DNA of 64,000 nucleotides from Faecalibacterium sp. I4-3-84. GTDB lineage: Bacteria; Bacillota; Clostridia; Oscillospirales; Ruminococcaceae. The position numbers and the translations under genes were made by a program. The stretch is taken from the NCBI RefSeq assembly GCF_023347255.1, contig NZ_CP094466.1:1302001-1366000 (forward strand), in the 5' to 3' direction. Position 1 is the stretch's first letter; each line of letters opens with the position of its first letter. Positions 7,278 through 14,897 of the stretch are shown one piece after another. A model generated the notes under the pieces. It did no database searches, was not told where the DNA came from, and saw nothing but the letters and a program-made list of their open reading frames with translations.

Positions 7278-7407
7278 ACTCCCCCAGTCTGCTTACGCAG
7301 ACAGCCCCCTCGGAGATGGGGCCTTTGGCAGTACGGACAACTTTCCGGTTTTGCCAAGGGCTCCCTCTCTGAGGGAGCTGGCATCGCGCAGCGATGACTG
7401 AGGGAGT
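7278..7407. repeat. Dispersed palindromic repeat, copy R1
   Basis: A 130-base imperfect palindrome bounded by ACTCCCCCAGTC and GACTGAGGGAGT. The inner arms read GGGGCCTTTGGCA and TGCCAAGGGCTCCC. It lies directly after the rpoD stop, between rpoD and the tRNA-Thr promoter, and could act as a transcript end. Related copies or fragments lie near 12.1, 21.6, 52.0, 52.9 and 62.3 kb. Confidence 0.8.
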
Positions 7408-7416
7408 CTTACTTTA

Positions 7417-8793
7417 TCACTCGATCAGGCCGTTCAGCAGGGACAGGCACTTGCGGCTGTGCAGCTTGCGGATCGCCTTTGCCTCGATCTGGCGCACACG
7501 CTCACGGGTAACGCCAAAGTCACGGCCAACCTCTTCCAGCGTACGGGGACGGCCATCGTCCAGACCAAAGCGCAGGCGGATGACCTTCTCTTCACGAGGG
7601 GTCAGGCTCTTGAGAGCCAGATTGATCTGCTGTGCCACCATGGCGCGGTCTGCGGCCTTGCCGGGGGCTTCGGCGTTTTCGTCTGCGACGAAATCGCCCA
7701 GAGAGGAATCCTCTTCCTCACCCACGGGGCTTTCCAGACTTGCCGGCTCCTGTGCCATGCGCTGGATCTCGCGCACACGCTCCACGCTCATATCCATGGC
7801 CTTTGCCAGCTCTTCCGGGGTCGGCTCGTGGCCGTTCTGGTACACCAGCTGGTTGGTGGCCTGACGCATCCGGTTGATGGTCTCCACCATGTGCACCGGA
7901 ATGCGGATGGTACGGGCCTGATCCGCAATGGCACGGGTGATGGCCTGACGGATCCACCAAGTTGCATAGGTGGAGAAGCGGAAGCCGCGGTCGCAGTCGA
8001 ACTTCTCGGCAGCCTTGATCAGGCCGATGTTGCCCTCCTGGATCAGATCCAGGAATGCCAGATTGTGGCCCACATGCTTTTTGGCAATGGACACCACCAG
8101 ACGCAGGTTCGCTTCGCTCAGGCTGCGGCGGGCGTTCAGGCCATCGCGGCGGGTCTTGAGCAGCTCAGCGCGCTTTTCGTCGCTCAGAGGGCCGTTCTCC
8201 ACAGCCTCCATAGCTTCCTCTTCGGCAGCCTTTTCCTCGGCATCCTCGCTGGGCTTCTCGTTGCCCTCCTCGTCCAGATCTTCGGTATAGCTGCGGCTGT
8301 TCTCGTCCTCTTCAAACGAGAAGCGTGCACTGTTCTTTTTGATGTACTCCGGCCCGCCGTACTTCTGGCGGTCGGCCTGCAGGATGTGCGCCGCCTCGGC
8401 ACCGGCATGGATGCGGCGGCTCAGCTCCACCTCCTGCTCCGCGCTCAGCAGCGGGATCTGGCCGATCTGCTTGAGGTAGTTCTTAACGGGGTCGTCCAGC
8501 AGTTCGTCCATGGCAGCCTTCAGGTCTGCAGGGTTCTCCTCGCTCTGCTCTTCCTCGTCCTCGCTGATGCCCATATCATCGTTGTTGTTCTCGGCATTCT
8601 CGACCTCGGCCATGATGCTGTCCACATCCAGCGTAGGCTCTGCATCCTCTTCCAGAACCTTGATGCCGCGTTCTTCCAGAAGGGTGTAGAGCGTTTCCTC
8701 ATCCATTCTGCACTGTGCAGCCAGCGCCTTGGCCTCCTTGGCCGAAATGGTGCCTTCGCCTTTCGTCAACAGTTCCTTTAAAGTCATGCCCAT
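7417..8793 (-). CDS. rpoD: RNA polymerase primary sigma factor RpoD/SigA
   Basis: The 458-residue protein has region 1.2 ([16 protein letters not shown], about 101-116), region 2 with [14 protein letters not shown] and the [16 protein letters not shown] -10 recognition helix, region 3, and region 4 with [20 protein letters not shown] for the -35. Between regions 1.2 and 2, residues about 136-216 form an acidic insert rich in Glu and Asp. An AAGGAG site eight bases before the ATG at 8793 supports the start. Its consensus hexamers match the promoters seen throughout the window. The SDR gene lies 70 bases upstream on the same strand. Confidence 0.97.
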   Translation of the reverse strand: MGMTLKELLTKGEGTISAKEAKALAAQCRMDEETLYTLLEERGIKVLEEDAEPTLDVDSIMAEVENAENNNDDMGISEDEEEQSEENPADLKAAMDELLDDPVKNYLKQIGQIPLLSAEQEVELSRRIHAGAEAAHILQADRQKYGGPEYIKKNSARFSFEEDENSRSYTEDLDEEGNEKPSEDAEEKAAEEEAMEAVENGPLSDEKRAELLKTRRDGLNARRSLSEANLRLVVSIAKKHVGHNLAFLDLIQEGNIGLIKAAEKFDCDRGFRFSTYATWWIRQAITRAIADQARTIRIPVHMVETINRMRQATNQLVYQNGHEPTPEELAKAMDMSVERVREIQRMAQEPASLESPVGEEEDSSLGDFVADENAEAPGKAADRAMVAQQINLALKSLTPREEKVIRLRFGLDDGRPRTLEEVGRDFGVTRERVRQIEAKAIRKLHSRKCLSLLNGLIE

Positions 8794-8863
8794 TTTGCTC
8801 TCTCCTTCTTGCTCCGGGGATGCTCCCGCCGGGGGAAATCCTGTAATAAAGTGTTCCTGCGCA

Positions 8864-9823
8864 TCAGATCACAAGTCCTCCGTTCACGCCGAACACCTGA
8901 CCGGTGATGTAGCCCGCACCCTCGCCGGCAAGGAACACCAGCAGCTGCGCCACTTCGTCTGCGCTGCCAAGACGGCCCACAGGGGTCTCTTCGGCCAGCG
9001 CGGCCTTATCCTCGGCGGTGAATGCTGCCATCATATCGGTATCAATGACCCCGGGCGCAACACAGTTCACTGTGATGCCGCTTGGGCCTTCTTCTTTGGC
9101 CAAAGCCTTGGTCAGGCCGATCAGGCCTGCCTTTGCTGCAGAGTAATGCACCTCGCAGCTGCCGCCGGTCTGGCCCCACATGCTGCTCACGGTCAGGATG
9201 CGTCCGGCCTTGCGGCGGATCATACCCGGCAGCGCCAGCTGACACAGGTGGAACGCACCGGTCAGGTTCACGTCCAGCATATGCTGCCACTCTTCCGGGG
9301 TGATGTCGGTGAACAGCTTCTGCTGGGCGATGCCCGCATTGCTCACCAGCACATCCACACGGCCCAGTGCCTGTTCTGCGGTGCGGAACGCAAGCTCGCA
9401 GCTGGCACGGGACGCCACATCGCACTGCACGGCGGTGATGCCGGGCAGCTGTTTTTCCAGCTCTGCAGCGGCTTTGGCATTGCTGTGGTACAGCACCGCC
9501 ACGCGGTAGCCCGCCGCATAGAACGCCCGGGCCGCAGCGGCACCAATGCCGCGGTCGCCGCCGGAGATCAGCACACAGCGGCCATTGGCTGCTGCCTGCA
9601 CGGTAGGTGCCGGTGTTTTCTCCGGCTCTTCCTGCACAGGCTCCGGCATTTCCAGCTGCGGCGCAGGCTGGGGCTTTTCCAGCACCATCACCCGGGTGGG
9701 TTCGTCCACCACGGGTGCTGCCGCCTTTGGCTTTGGCGGTACGGGCGGCTCCTGTGCAGCCTGTTCCGGCTGCGGCTCCTCACCCGACAGATTGAACGTC
9801 AGTTCAAATTCATCTTCGTACAA
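8864..9823 (-). CDS. Short-chain dehydrogenase/reductase (FabG-like) with Pro-rich N-terminal extension
   Basis: Residues about 81-319 are a classical SDR: GGDRGIG nucleotide loop, NAG motif, serine in VSSM, YSAAK catalytic pair, and a C-terminus ([13 protein letters not shown]) like 3-oxoacyl-ACP reductase FabG. Residues 1-80 are a low-complexity Pro/Glu/Ala extension absent from FabG. I chose a TTG start at 9823 because AGGAGG lies nine bases before it; the next upstream ATG would put that site inside the gene. Substrate is unknown. It lies directly upstream of rpoD and may be cotranscribed. Confidence 0.85.
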   Translation of the reverse strand: MYEDEFELTFNLSGEEPQPEQAAQEPPVPPKPKAAAPVVDEPTRVMVLEKPQPAPQLEMPEPVQEEPEKTPAPTVQAAANGRCVLISGGDRGIGAAAARAFYAAGYRVAVLYHSNAKAAAELEKQLPGITAVQCDVASRASCELAFRTAEQALGRVDVLVSNAGIAQQKLFTDITPEEWQHMLDVNLTGAFHLCQLALPGMIRRKAGRILTVSSMWGQTGGSCEVHYSAAKAGLIGLTKALAKEEGPSGITVNCVAPGVIDTDMMAAFTAEDKAALAEETPVGRLGSADEVAQLLVFLAGEGAGYITGQVFGVNGGLVI

Positions 9824-10015
9824 GAGTATAGTCCTCCTGTCGTGATCTCTGCACTGCAAAGGTATGCCGTGCAGGAGATGTCTGTGCGGCCCATCGCCGT
9901 CCGTTCAGCGTCTATTTCTTATCCGGTCAAAGTCCGGTGCTCGGCGCGGCAGACAGCTGCATAAGATGGGTTTCGACAAAACACCATTAAATAATATAGC
10001 ACAATTTGCCGAAAA

Positions 10016-10062
10016 AAGAAAGTGGAAGCCGCCTACTTTTTCACGCAGCTTCCACTTTTTTA
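10016..10062 (-). terminator. Terminator after tadA
   Basis: AAGTGGAAGCTG and GGCTTCCACTT arms pair around a longer loop, followed by a T-rich tract on the minus strand. The region 9824-10015 contains no gene; it should hold the SDR promoter, where only an AT-rich TATATT near 9997 is suggestive. Confidence 0.75.
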
Positions 10063-10086
10063 CGGTTTCTTCATATTCTGTGCCGG

Positions 10087-10569
10087 TCATACAGGCGGTT
10101 TCCACTTCGGCCGGGCCGCAAGCCGTGCCCGCAGATCCTTGAAAAACGCCTGCAGCAGCTCCTGCGCTTCCTCTGCGCGCAGCCCCTGCTCCACCACCGG
10201 GTGGTGGTTGAAGGGCATTGCAAACAGGTCGGTCACACTGCCGCAGCAGCCCGCCTTGGTGTCTGCCGCGCCGTATACCACCCGCCGGATGCGGCTGTTG
10301 ATGATGGCCCCGGCGCACATGGGGCACGGCTCCAGCGTGACGAACAGCTCGCACTCCCACAGCCGCCAGCCGCCCAGCTTTTTGCAGGCGGCATCAATGG
10401 CCAGCAGCTCTGCATGATGCAGGGCGTTTTTTTCGGTCTCGCGGGTGTTGTGGGCGGCAGCTACCACCTCGCCGTTGCGGGCCACCACGGCCCCCACCGG
10501 CACCTCGCCCAGTGCCGCCGCCTTGCGGGCTTCTTCCAGCGCAAGGCCCATCAGTTCAGAATCGGTCAT
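10087..10569 (-). CDS. tadA: tRNA-specific adenosine-34 deaminase TadA
   Basis: TadA converts A34 to inosine in tRNA-Arg(ACG). The zinc-dependent deaminase motifs are HAE at residues 52-54 and PCPMC at 81-85, giving the His and two Cys ligands and the catalytic Glu. I place the start at 10569 (MTDSELMG) because an AAAGGGGA site lies four bases upstream; a frame beginning eight codons earlier has no such site. The 160-residue length is normal. It follows the CPBP gene by ten bases. Confidence 0.93.
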   Translation of the reverse strand: MTDSELMGLALEEARKAAALGEVPVGAVVARNGEVVAAAHNTRETEKNALHHAELLAIDAACKKLGGWRLWECELFVTLEPCPMCAGAIINSRIRRVVYGAADTKAGCCGSVTDLFAMPFNHHPVVEQGLRAEEAQELLQAFFKDLRARLAARPKWKPPV

Positions 10570-10579
10570 AGGTTCCCCT

Positions 10580-10969
10580 TTATCCTGCTGCAAAAACCAG
10601 CAGATTATTCAATGTATGCAAAAGCATCCCCGGCCATACCCTGCCGGTGCGTTCACGAAGTGCGCCCAGCACAAGGCCGCAGCCAAGCGCCCACGCCATG
10701 CCCGCCGGGGTGCCGTGCTGCACCGCAAACAGTACCGCCTGCAGCGCCGCGGCCTGCCATCTGCCCAAGGGCTGCGCCAGATGCTGGATGGCACCGCGGA
10801 ACACCAGTTCCTCCACGACAGGTGCAGCGATGCAGTGGTGCACAAAACTCAGCGCCCGCACATCCCACGCCGGGGCAGGCAGAAATGCCAGCACTTTGCC
10901 TGCCAGCAGGTAGGCCAGTGCGCAGCCGAACGCAGCCAGCAGCGCCCTTGTTTTTGCCTTTTGCTCCAT
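10580..10969 (-). CDS. Small CPBP-family intramembrane metalloprotease
   Basis: The core CPBP/Abi motifs are present in order: EELVFRG (EExxxR) near residue 53, FAVQH near 82, and HTLNN near 117. These are the residues expected for metal binding in the Rce1-like fold. At 129 residues with three or four membrane segments it is near the minimum for the family, where 200-300 is usual, but it is not obviously broken. Substrate is unknown. It is the first gene of a unit with tadA. Confidence 0.8.
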   Translation of the reverse strand: MEQKAKTRALLAAFGCALAYLLAGKVLAFLPAPAWDVRALSFVHHCIAAPVVEELVFRGAIQHLAQPLGRWQAAALQAVLFAVQHGTPAGMAWALGCGLVLGALRERTGRVWPGMLLHTLNNLLVFAAG

Positions 10970-11004
10970 GGCCTGCCCTCCCTGCCGTGCGGTTCTCAGC
11001 GCCT

Positions 11005-11034
11005 ATCTTATCATAAGCAGCGGCTTTTACGCAA
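11005..11034 (-). promoter_or_regulatory. Predicted promoter of the CPBP-tadA unit
   Basis: TTGCGT (11029-11034) and TAAGAT (11005-11010), 18 bases apart, on the minus strand. Confidence 0.5.
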
Positions 11035-11073
11035 GTATTTTGCGCTGGGACGAAGCAATTTTCGCTCAGGCAA

Positions 11074-11103
11074 TTGACTTTTCCCTGTGGATTCTGGTAT
11101 AAT
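11074..11103 (+). promoter_or_regulatory. Predicted promoter of degV
   Basis: TTGACT (11074-11079) and TATAAT (11098-11103) with 18-base spacing. The predicted start point falls inside the inverted repeat at 11102-11140. Confidence 0.7.
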
Positions 11104-11140
11104 GTTTCCCGACGTTTTATCGCAAAGCGTCGGGAAACAT
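11102..11140 (+). promoter_or_regulatory. Perfect 13-bp inverted repeat at the degV transcription start
   Basis: ATGTTTCCCGACG (11102-11114) is exactly repeated in reverse complement at 11128-11140 with a 13-base loop. It overlaps the last two bases of the -10 box and has no T run, so it is more likely an operator or a 5' mRNA hairpin than a terminator. Confidence 0.6.
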
Positions 11141-11179
11141 GACTTGAATTTGTTTTTACCGGAAATCCGGAGGTATTTT

Positions 11180-12037
11180 ATGATCCGTATTCTCACCGAT
11201 TCTGCGTCCGACATCCTGCCCGCCGAAGCCGAGCAGCTGGGCGTGACCGTGATCCCTCTGAACGTGACGCTGGAGGATGGCAGCATCCTGCGGGATGGCA
11301 TCGACATGACCCCCACCGAGTACTATGCCCATCTGGCCAGCTGCCGCAAGCTGCCCACCACCAGCCAGCCCAGCCCGGAGCTGTTCGAGAAGTTCTATCT
11401 GGAAGCCGCTGCCGCCGGGGACGAAGTGCTGGGCATCTTCCTGTCCCACCAGCTGTCCGGCACATGGCAGTGCGCAAAGCTGGCCGCAGACCTCGCCAAT
11501 GTAGACAACGTGCTGTTTGTGGACAGTGCCACCGTGTGTCTGGGCGAATCGCTGCTGGTGCGTCTGGCCGTGCAGCTGCGTGACGCAGGCAAGACGCTGG
11601 TGCAGATCGCCACCGATCTGGAGCACGCCAAGGAGCACCTGCATCTGGTTGCCGCAATCGACGATCTGAAGTATCTGCGCAAGGGCGGCCGTCTGCCTGC
11701 CGCTGTGGCCGTCGCGGGCGGGATGCTGGGCATCAAGCCCCTCATCACCATCAAGGACGGTAAGGTAGCCATGGCCGGTAAGGCCCGCGGCCTGCCCGGT
11801 GCCTATGTGGCCCTGTTCAAGAAGATCGAAGAGCTGGGCGGCATCAGCCCGGACTTTGCCGCTGTTGCCGGTTATTCTTCCAGCCTGCGGGAAGTGCAGC
11901 CCATCGAGAACTACTTCCGTGAAAATCTGCACATGGGCGAACCGCTGGTACGCCAGATCGGCTGCGTTATCGGCACCCACGCAGGCCCCGGTGCATTTGG
12001 TCTGGCATTCTTTGACAAAGGGCTGGTGCTGGAATAA
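11180..12037 (+). CDS. DegV/FakB-family fatty-acid-binding protein
   Basis: DegV proteins bind a fatty acid and, with FakA kinase, present it for phosphorylation and incorporation into phospholipid. The 285-residue protein starts MIRILTDSASDI, the family signature, has the TSQPSPE segment near residue 60 and the FLSHQLSGTWQ and AVAGYSS motifs. The ATG at 11180 has GGAGG seven bases upstream; an ORF extending further upstream would cross the promoter. FakB activity is inferred from family; no fakA is in the window. Confidence 0.88.
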   Translation: MIRILTDSASDILPAEAEQLGVTVIPLNVTLEDGSILRDGIDMTPTEYYAHLASCRKLPTTSQPSPELFEKFYLEAAAAGDEVLGIFLSHQLSGTWQCAKLAADLANVDNVLFVDSATVCLGESLLVRLAVQLRDAGKTLVQIATDLEHAKEHLHLVAAIDDLKYLRKGGRLPAAVAVAGGMLGIKPLITIKDGKVAMAGKARGLPGAYVALFKKIEELGGISPDFAAVAGYSSSLREVQPIENYFRENLHMGEPLVRQIGCVIGTHAGPGAFGLAFFDKGLVLE

Positions 12038-12065
12038 GCGACCCCCGAAAAAAGATCATCCGAGC

Positions 12066-12104
12066 AAAGCCGGGCAGCCTGCGGGCTGCCCGGCTTGTTT
12101 TTTG
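12066..12104 (+). terminator. Terminator of degV
   Basis: AAGCCGGGCAGCC pairs with GGCTGCCCGGCTT and a long T tract follows, 30 bases after the degV stop. Confidence 0.9.
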
Positions 12105-12122
12105 CAGCGGGAAACGGGCGCA

Positions 12123-12180
12123 AACTCCCTCAGACAAAACCTGACGGTTTTGCCAGCTCCCTCGGAGAGGGAGTCTCTGG
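12123..12180. repeat. Dispersed palindromic repeat, fragment R2
   Basis: AACTCCCTCAGAC, GGTTTTGCCAG and CTCCCTCGGAGAGGGAG match parts of the R1 family. It lies between degV and the convergent TSUP permease gene and seems to be a shortened copy. Confidence 0.65.
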
Positions 12181-12192
12181 CGCGCCCGGCGC

Positions 12193-12966
12193 TCACAGCA
12201 CTGCGTCCGAGATGAGCTTGCCCAGCAGCAGCACCAGCACCACCAGCATCATGGGACGGATGAAGCGTGCACCCTTTTTCAGGGCGAAATGGGACCCCAG
12301 CAGGTTGCCCAGAATGTTGCTGACGGCGCAGGGGATGCCGATGTGGAACACCACCAGACCGTTCATCAGATAGGTGAACAGGCTGGCGTAGTTGCTGGCA
12401 AGATTCAGCACCTTGCCGTTGCCGCCCGCCGTACGCAGGTCAAAGCCCATCAGGGTGGTAAAGGCAATGATGGCAAAGGTGCCGGTGCCCGGGCCCACGA
12501 TGCCGTCGTACAGGCCGATGCCCAAGCCGATGCCCAGCGCCAGCAGGATCTTTTTCAGCTTCAGGGTGCCGTCGTCCCGGTTCTGGTCCGGCAGGTCGCG
12601 CTGCCACAAAATGACCACCGCCGCTACCGGCAGGATGAGGAACATCATGGTGCGCAGCAGCTCATCGCTGAGCAGCAGCACGATATGCGCCCCCAGTGCA
12701 CTGCCCGCAAAGCTGCCAATGGCTGCAAGGATGCCCACCTTCAGGTTCATTGCACCGTTTTTGAAAAAGTTGGCGGTGGCAAAAGTGGTACCGCAGGCGG
12801 CGCTGAATTTGTTGGTAGCATAGGTGTAGTGGGGCGGCAGCCCGGCAAACAGATAGGCCGGCAGGCTGATAAGACCGCCGCCTCCGGCTGCCGAATCCAC
12901 AAAGCCTGCAAAGCCCGTCATCAGAACGAGAAACGCCATCATCCATGGCGAGAGCGTGATACCCAT
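12193..12966 (-). CDS. TSUP-family (TauE/SafE) membrane permease
   Basis: The 257-residue protein has about eight hydrophobic segments in two similar halves. The GFAGFVDSAAGGGGLISLPA motif near the N-terminus and the GLYDGIVGPGTG repeat motif near residue 150 are diagnostic of TauE/SafE permeases, which export or import sulfur-containing or organic anions. The start at 12966 has AAAGGA upstream. It is the last gene of the run helicase, dipeptidase, hydrolase, permease. Substrate cannot be told from sequence. Confidence 0.88.
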   Translation of the reverse strand: MGITLSPWMMAFLVLMTGFAGFVDSAAGGGGLISLPAYLFAGLPPHYTYATNKFSAACGTTFATANFFKNGAMNLKVGILAAIGSFAGSALGAHIVLLLSDELLRTMMFLILPVAAVVILWQRDLPDQNRDDGTLKLKKILLALGIGLGIGLYDGIVGPGTGTFAIIAFTTLMGFDLRTAGGNGKVLNLASNYASLFTYLMNGLVVFHIGIPCAVSNILGNLLGSHFALKKGARFIRPMMLVVLVLLLGKLISDAVL

Positions 12967-13018
12967 TGTTATAATTCCTTTTATTTTTCCAATTTTGTTC
13001 TTTGGGAGAACGTGCGTC

Positions 13019-13870
13019 TCAGGACAGGGACAGTCGGCCCTCACAGGCCAGCACCTGATCCAGGATCATGCGGGACACCCTTGCACCGTACACCATGGCG
13101 GGATGTTCATTGTACTCGATGATATCGTGAAAATCCTTGTTCATCAGCACGATGACATACTCGCCGTAGGGGGTGTGGACGATGCCGCCGTCGTTGCGGC
13201 AGGCGTTCATGCTGCCGCTCTTGCTGGCCACCCAGATCAGCTCCGGCGCGCCGGTCTCCTCGCAGTCGAGGTAATACTGCGGGAAGTCGTGGGTCAGCAT
13301 GGTATTGTAGTGCTGCTGGCGCAGGATGGAAAGCATCTCGGCACTGGCTTCCCGGCTGACAAGCTCCCCTTTTGCAATGCGGGCGAACAGCGCCGCGTAG
13401 TCCCGGGGCGTGGTGGTGCCAAGCCGGCGGTAGCGGTCAAAGTGCAGCGGATTGTGCAGCACAGTATGCGCAAAGCCCAACTCCCGGATGCAGGCGTTGA
13501 TGGTATCCAGTCCCAGATAGTCGATAATCATATTGGTGGCGATGTTGTCCGAGCAAATGATCATCATGGTAGCGGTGTCCTTCACCTTGAGCTTTGCGCC
13601 CACACCCAGCGCGCGCAGCATACCGCTGCCGTCCACGAACTGGCTCTGCTCATAGGTGATCTCTTCGGCAAGGTCTGCTTTGCCGCGCTGCGCCTGCAAA
13701 TACAATGCAGCGAGAATGAACGCCTTGATGGTGGATGCCGTCTCAAATTCTTCGTCCGCGCCCACCTCCACGGTATGGCCCTGCAGGTCGTCCACGAACA
13801 CGCTCATTTTGCCCTGATAGCAGTACAGCTCCGCAGCAATGCGCTTTTCCAGCGTCATGTTTTTATCCAT
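13019..13870 (-). CDS. Serine hydrolase of the class A beta-lactamase fold
   Basis: Three active-site motifs are seen: STIK (SxxK) near residue 45, SDN near 105 and KSG near 210. The segment LGTTTPRDYAALF aligns with the end of the class A omega loop, but the preceding loop (NPLHFDRYRR) has no glutamate equivalent to Glu166. It has no signal peptide. A true beta-lactamase is therefore unlikely; a peptidase or esterase role is possible. I start at 13870 (MDKNMTLEKR); frame further upstream overlaps the dipeptidase and is not protein-like. The dipeptidase ends 22 bases upstream. Confidence 0.8.
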   Translation of the reverse strand: MDKNMTLEKRIAAELYCYQGKMSVFVDDLQGHTVEVGADEEFETASTIKAFILAALYLQAQRGKADLAEEITYEQSQFVDGSGMLRALGVGAKLKVKDTATMMIICSDNIATNMIIDYLGLDTINACIRELGFAHTVLHNPLHFDRYRRLGTTTPRDYAALFARIAKGELVSREASAEMLSILRQQHYNTMLTHDFPQYYLDCEETGAPELIWVASKSGSMNACRNDGGIVHTPYGEYVIVLMNKDFHDIIEYNEHPAMVYGARVSRMILDQVLACEGRLSLS

Positions 13871-13892
13871 ATCGGCATATTCTCCGTTGTTA

Positions 13893-14882
13893 TTACAAAT
13901 TTTCCTCAAAAAAGCGCATGGCATTGCGGTAGTAGATACCTTCCACCTCGTCCTCGGTAAAGCCCTCTTTGCGCAGGGCATCCGCCAGCAGCGGCAGGAA
14001 GGCAGCATTTTCCAGCTGGTGGGGGCCATCGATGCCATCAAAATCGCTGCCAAGGGCAATCATCTGTGCACCGCCTACCTGCTTATAGTGGGCTGCATGC
14101 TTTGCGATCAGCTCCACCGTGCTGCGGCAGTTTTCCGGGTGGGTGGGGTCGGTATCCAGAAAGGGCGCATAGTAGTTCAGGCCCGCAATGCCGCCGCGCT
14201 CCGAAAGGGCGCGGATCATCTCATCGGTCAGGTTGCGGGTGTGGGGTGCCAGTGCGCGGCAGTTGGAGTGGCTGGCCGCAAAAGGCCGGGTGCCGTGCCG
14301 TGCGATATCCCAGAAGCCCTTGTCCGAAAGGTGGCTCACATCCACGATCATGTGCATCCGTTCCATCTCGGCCAGAAATTCAAAGCCCTTCCCGGTCAGG
14401 CCCTTTTCGGTCTGGGGCACCAGCACCCCGCCGGGGTTCCGCTGCGGGCTTGCCAGCTCGTTTTCGTGGTTCCATGTCAGGGTCATCATGCGCACGCCCA
14501 GCTCATACATCCGGCGCAGCACCCCCGCGCTGCCCTTGCAGCAGGCGCCTTCCTCGATGGTGAGCATCCCGCTGATCTTTCCCGCCGCAGCATTCCGGCG
14601 GATGTCCGCCGCCGTGTACACCGGAGCAATTTTTTCCGGGTATGCCGCCATGATGCGCTTGAACTGGTCGATCTCTTCCAGCGCTGTCACCAGCGGGTCC
14701 GCTCCGGGCGTTTTGTCACCCAGATTGACGAATGCTGCAAAGCACTGCAGCAGATAGTCGCCTTTTTGTAATTTTTCAAGGTCGATATGCAGATCGTTCT
14801 GCGCGAAGCTCTTGGGCCGGCCCGCATGTTCGGCTTTGCGCAGCTCGCTGAGGGTATCGCAGTGCAGATCCCAGACTTTCAT
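13893..14882 (-). CDS. Membrane dipeptidase (peptidase family M19)
   Basis: The renal-dipeptidase fold is a zinc-dependent TIM barrel that cleaves dipeptides. Metal and active-site motifs are WDLHCDTL at the N-terminus, TIEEGA near residue 110, VDVSHLSD near 185, SHSN near 205 and GSDFDG near 285. At 329 residues it is full length. No signal peptide is visible, so it is probably cytoplasmic as in many Clostridia. It lies 15 bases after the helicase and before the beta-lactamase-fold hydrolase. Confidence 0.92.
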   Translation of the reverse strand: MKVWDLHCDTLSELRKAEHAGRPKSFAQNDLHIDLEKLQKGDYLLQCFAAFVNLGDKTPGADPLVTALEEIDQFKRIMAAYPEKIAPVYTAADIRRNAAAGKISGMLTIEEGACCKGSAGVLRRMYELGVRMMTLTWNHENELASPQRNPGGVLVPQTEKGLTGKGFEFLAEMERMHMIVDVSHLSDKGFWDIARHGTRPFAASHSNCRALAPHTRNLTDEMIRALSERGGIAGLNYYAPFLDTDPTHPENCRSTVELIAKHAAHYKQVGGAQMIALGSDFDGIDGPHQLENAAFLPLLADALRKEGFTEDEVEGIYYRNAMRFFEENL

Positions 14883-14897
14883 GATGTTTTCTCCTCT

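Noticed and set aside
13871-14059. N-terminal extension of the beta-lactamase-fold gene
   Set aside because: The extra codons overlap the dipeptidase in another frame and look like a shadow reading (Arg/Met/Cys-rich).
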